Positions 63,236 through 64,000 of a stretch of DNA of 64,000 nucleotides are shown here, piece by piece. The first letter of the stretch is position 1. Each line of letters opens with the position of its first letter. Source of the DNA: Tubulanus polymorphus (lineage: Eukaryota; Nemertea; Palaeonemertea; Tubulaniformes; Tubulanidae); assembly GCF_964204645.1 (NCBI RefSeq), contig NC_134031.1, positions 20,457,307-20,521,306 on the forward strand, in the 5' to 3' direction. The notes below the pieces were generated by a model. That model did not search any database. It was not told the origin of the DNA and saw nothing but the letters and a program-made list of their open reading frames with translations. The position numbers and the translations under genes were made by a program.

Positions 63236-64000
63236 ATTCTATCATTTTAATGTGTAATGTTATATAAGTGTATATTTGTCTATTGTTTCATATTTGTATC
63301 ACTGTTTCTGTGTTCGTATTTTTGGGGGGTTAATAGTCCAACCACCTAGCTCTACATGTGTTAACGTTTATGTAGTTTCTATTATGTAGAAAAAAGTTGT
63401 CAAGTCCAAATCGTCAATTCCTCATCCTACCAAAGTCACGCTAAACCCACAAAATCGTCGAAGCTTCGTTTTAAGGGGAGGGGTGAGGGGGGCGTTGGAT
63501 AATTGTGAAATATATTCAAAATACCTAAGAATTAACGGTTGAAATTATGTTTTAATTGGGGGTCAAATAACTAGCTAAAACTAACATAAGTTCTATCAAT
63601 TCTATTTATCTACAAGAACTATTAGACATGTCATACAAGTCGCACCTGAATTTTTTCAAGCCACTCTGTCATCATCATTCAACTTCGGGTTCGATCTTCT
63701 GTGGCCCGGGGGGTCTTTTTCTTCTCACTGAAATCATGGACGTATCAACTCTAGTTGACAAGTCCACGCTGAAATATGTCCTACCTTATTCAATTCGGAC
63801 CGCTCTTGTTTTTCATCAGTAGGCGAGTCTTTTGTATCTTCCATGAAGCTGTAACACTGGGTACCGGTACCTGTTAATTAAACCTAACCTAACCCTAACC
63901 TAAAGTGCAACTATTTTTTCCTAAATCTAAATCTATAAAACATAATTTCGACCGCTAATGTTAAATAAACGTTCCACCTACCTTACAGCAACCTTGTAAC

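Larger units (their letters stand above)
58677..64000. other. Gene-poor right end
   Basis: No exon could be supported. Holds the 3' flank of the aminergic receptor and several repeats listed separately. A frame at 59223-59522 (MFPVSAFSCVVCVGF...) is not recognised. A short CCTAACCTAACCCTAACC word near 63882 resembles telomere repeat but is only about three units. Confidence 0.45.

Noticed and set aside
63880-63904. Telomere-like CCTAACC words at the right edge
   Set aside because: Only about three imperfect units, flanked by ordinary sequence; the similar TTAGGG pair at about 5131 is also too short to mean a telomere.

Overview
The window is nuclear DNA of an animal, most likely an invertebrate bilaterian. 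Genes are intron-rich with GT-AG introns of roughly 100-1500 bases, long AT-rich gaps separate them, and MITE-like repeats and minisatellites are common. Recognised proteins are all animal families: POM121 nucleoporin, condensin D2, PP2A methylesterase, METTL13, GPR157 and an aminergic GPCR. The phylum cannot be fixed from sequence alone; a spiralian (for example a mollusc) or an invertebrate deuterostome are both possible. Exon models were built by hand from splice motifs, with reading-phase continuity checked at every junction of the multi-exon genes.

Left part (1-22 kb): two divergently transcribed genes. On the minus strand, POM121-like FG nucleoporin runs off the left edge (10 exons, 5465 down to 1). 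On the plus strand, NCAPD2 (condensin D2) is complete in 32 coding exons, 7121-21338. Their introns and the gap between them carry several MITE-like elements, including a 154-base hairpin with perfect 48-base arms.

Middle part (22-33 kb): a small predicted tail-anchored membrane protein (plus, 4 exons, 22962-30142) whose first intron holds an antisense tandem array of ATP-grasp ligase-like genes: two intact near-identical copies and two truncated ones. Its third intron holds about 20 copies of a 38-base minisatellite. Then follows an intronless PPME1 (31416-32465).

33-39 kb: METTL13 (eEF1A methyltransferase), minus strand, complete in 12 exons.

40-51 kb, all minus strand: a small TATA-driven gene for a secreted ShK-domain peptide, an intronless orphan class A GPCR, a TATA-driven secreted Ser/Glu-repeat protein, and a four-exon GPR157-like receptor with a (TA)n tract of about 240 bases in its last intron.

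51-64 kb: mostly gene-poor, with one intronless aminergic (histamine H1/muscarinic-like) receptor at 56895-58676, then tandem repeats and MITE-like sequence to the right edge.

Functionally the genes are mixed: nuclear pore and condensin genes side by side, two enzymes acting on protein methylation (PPME1, METTL13), and a run of secreted or receptor genes. No operon-like coordination is implied.
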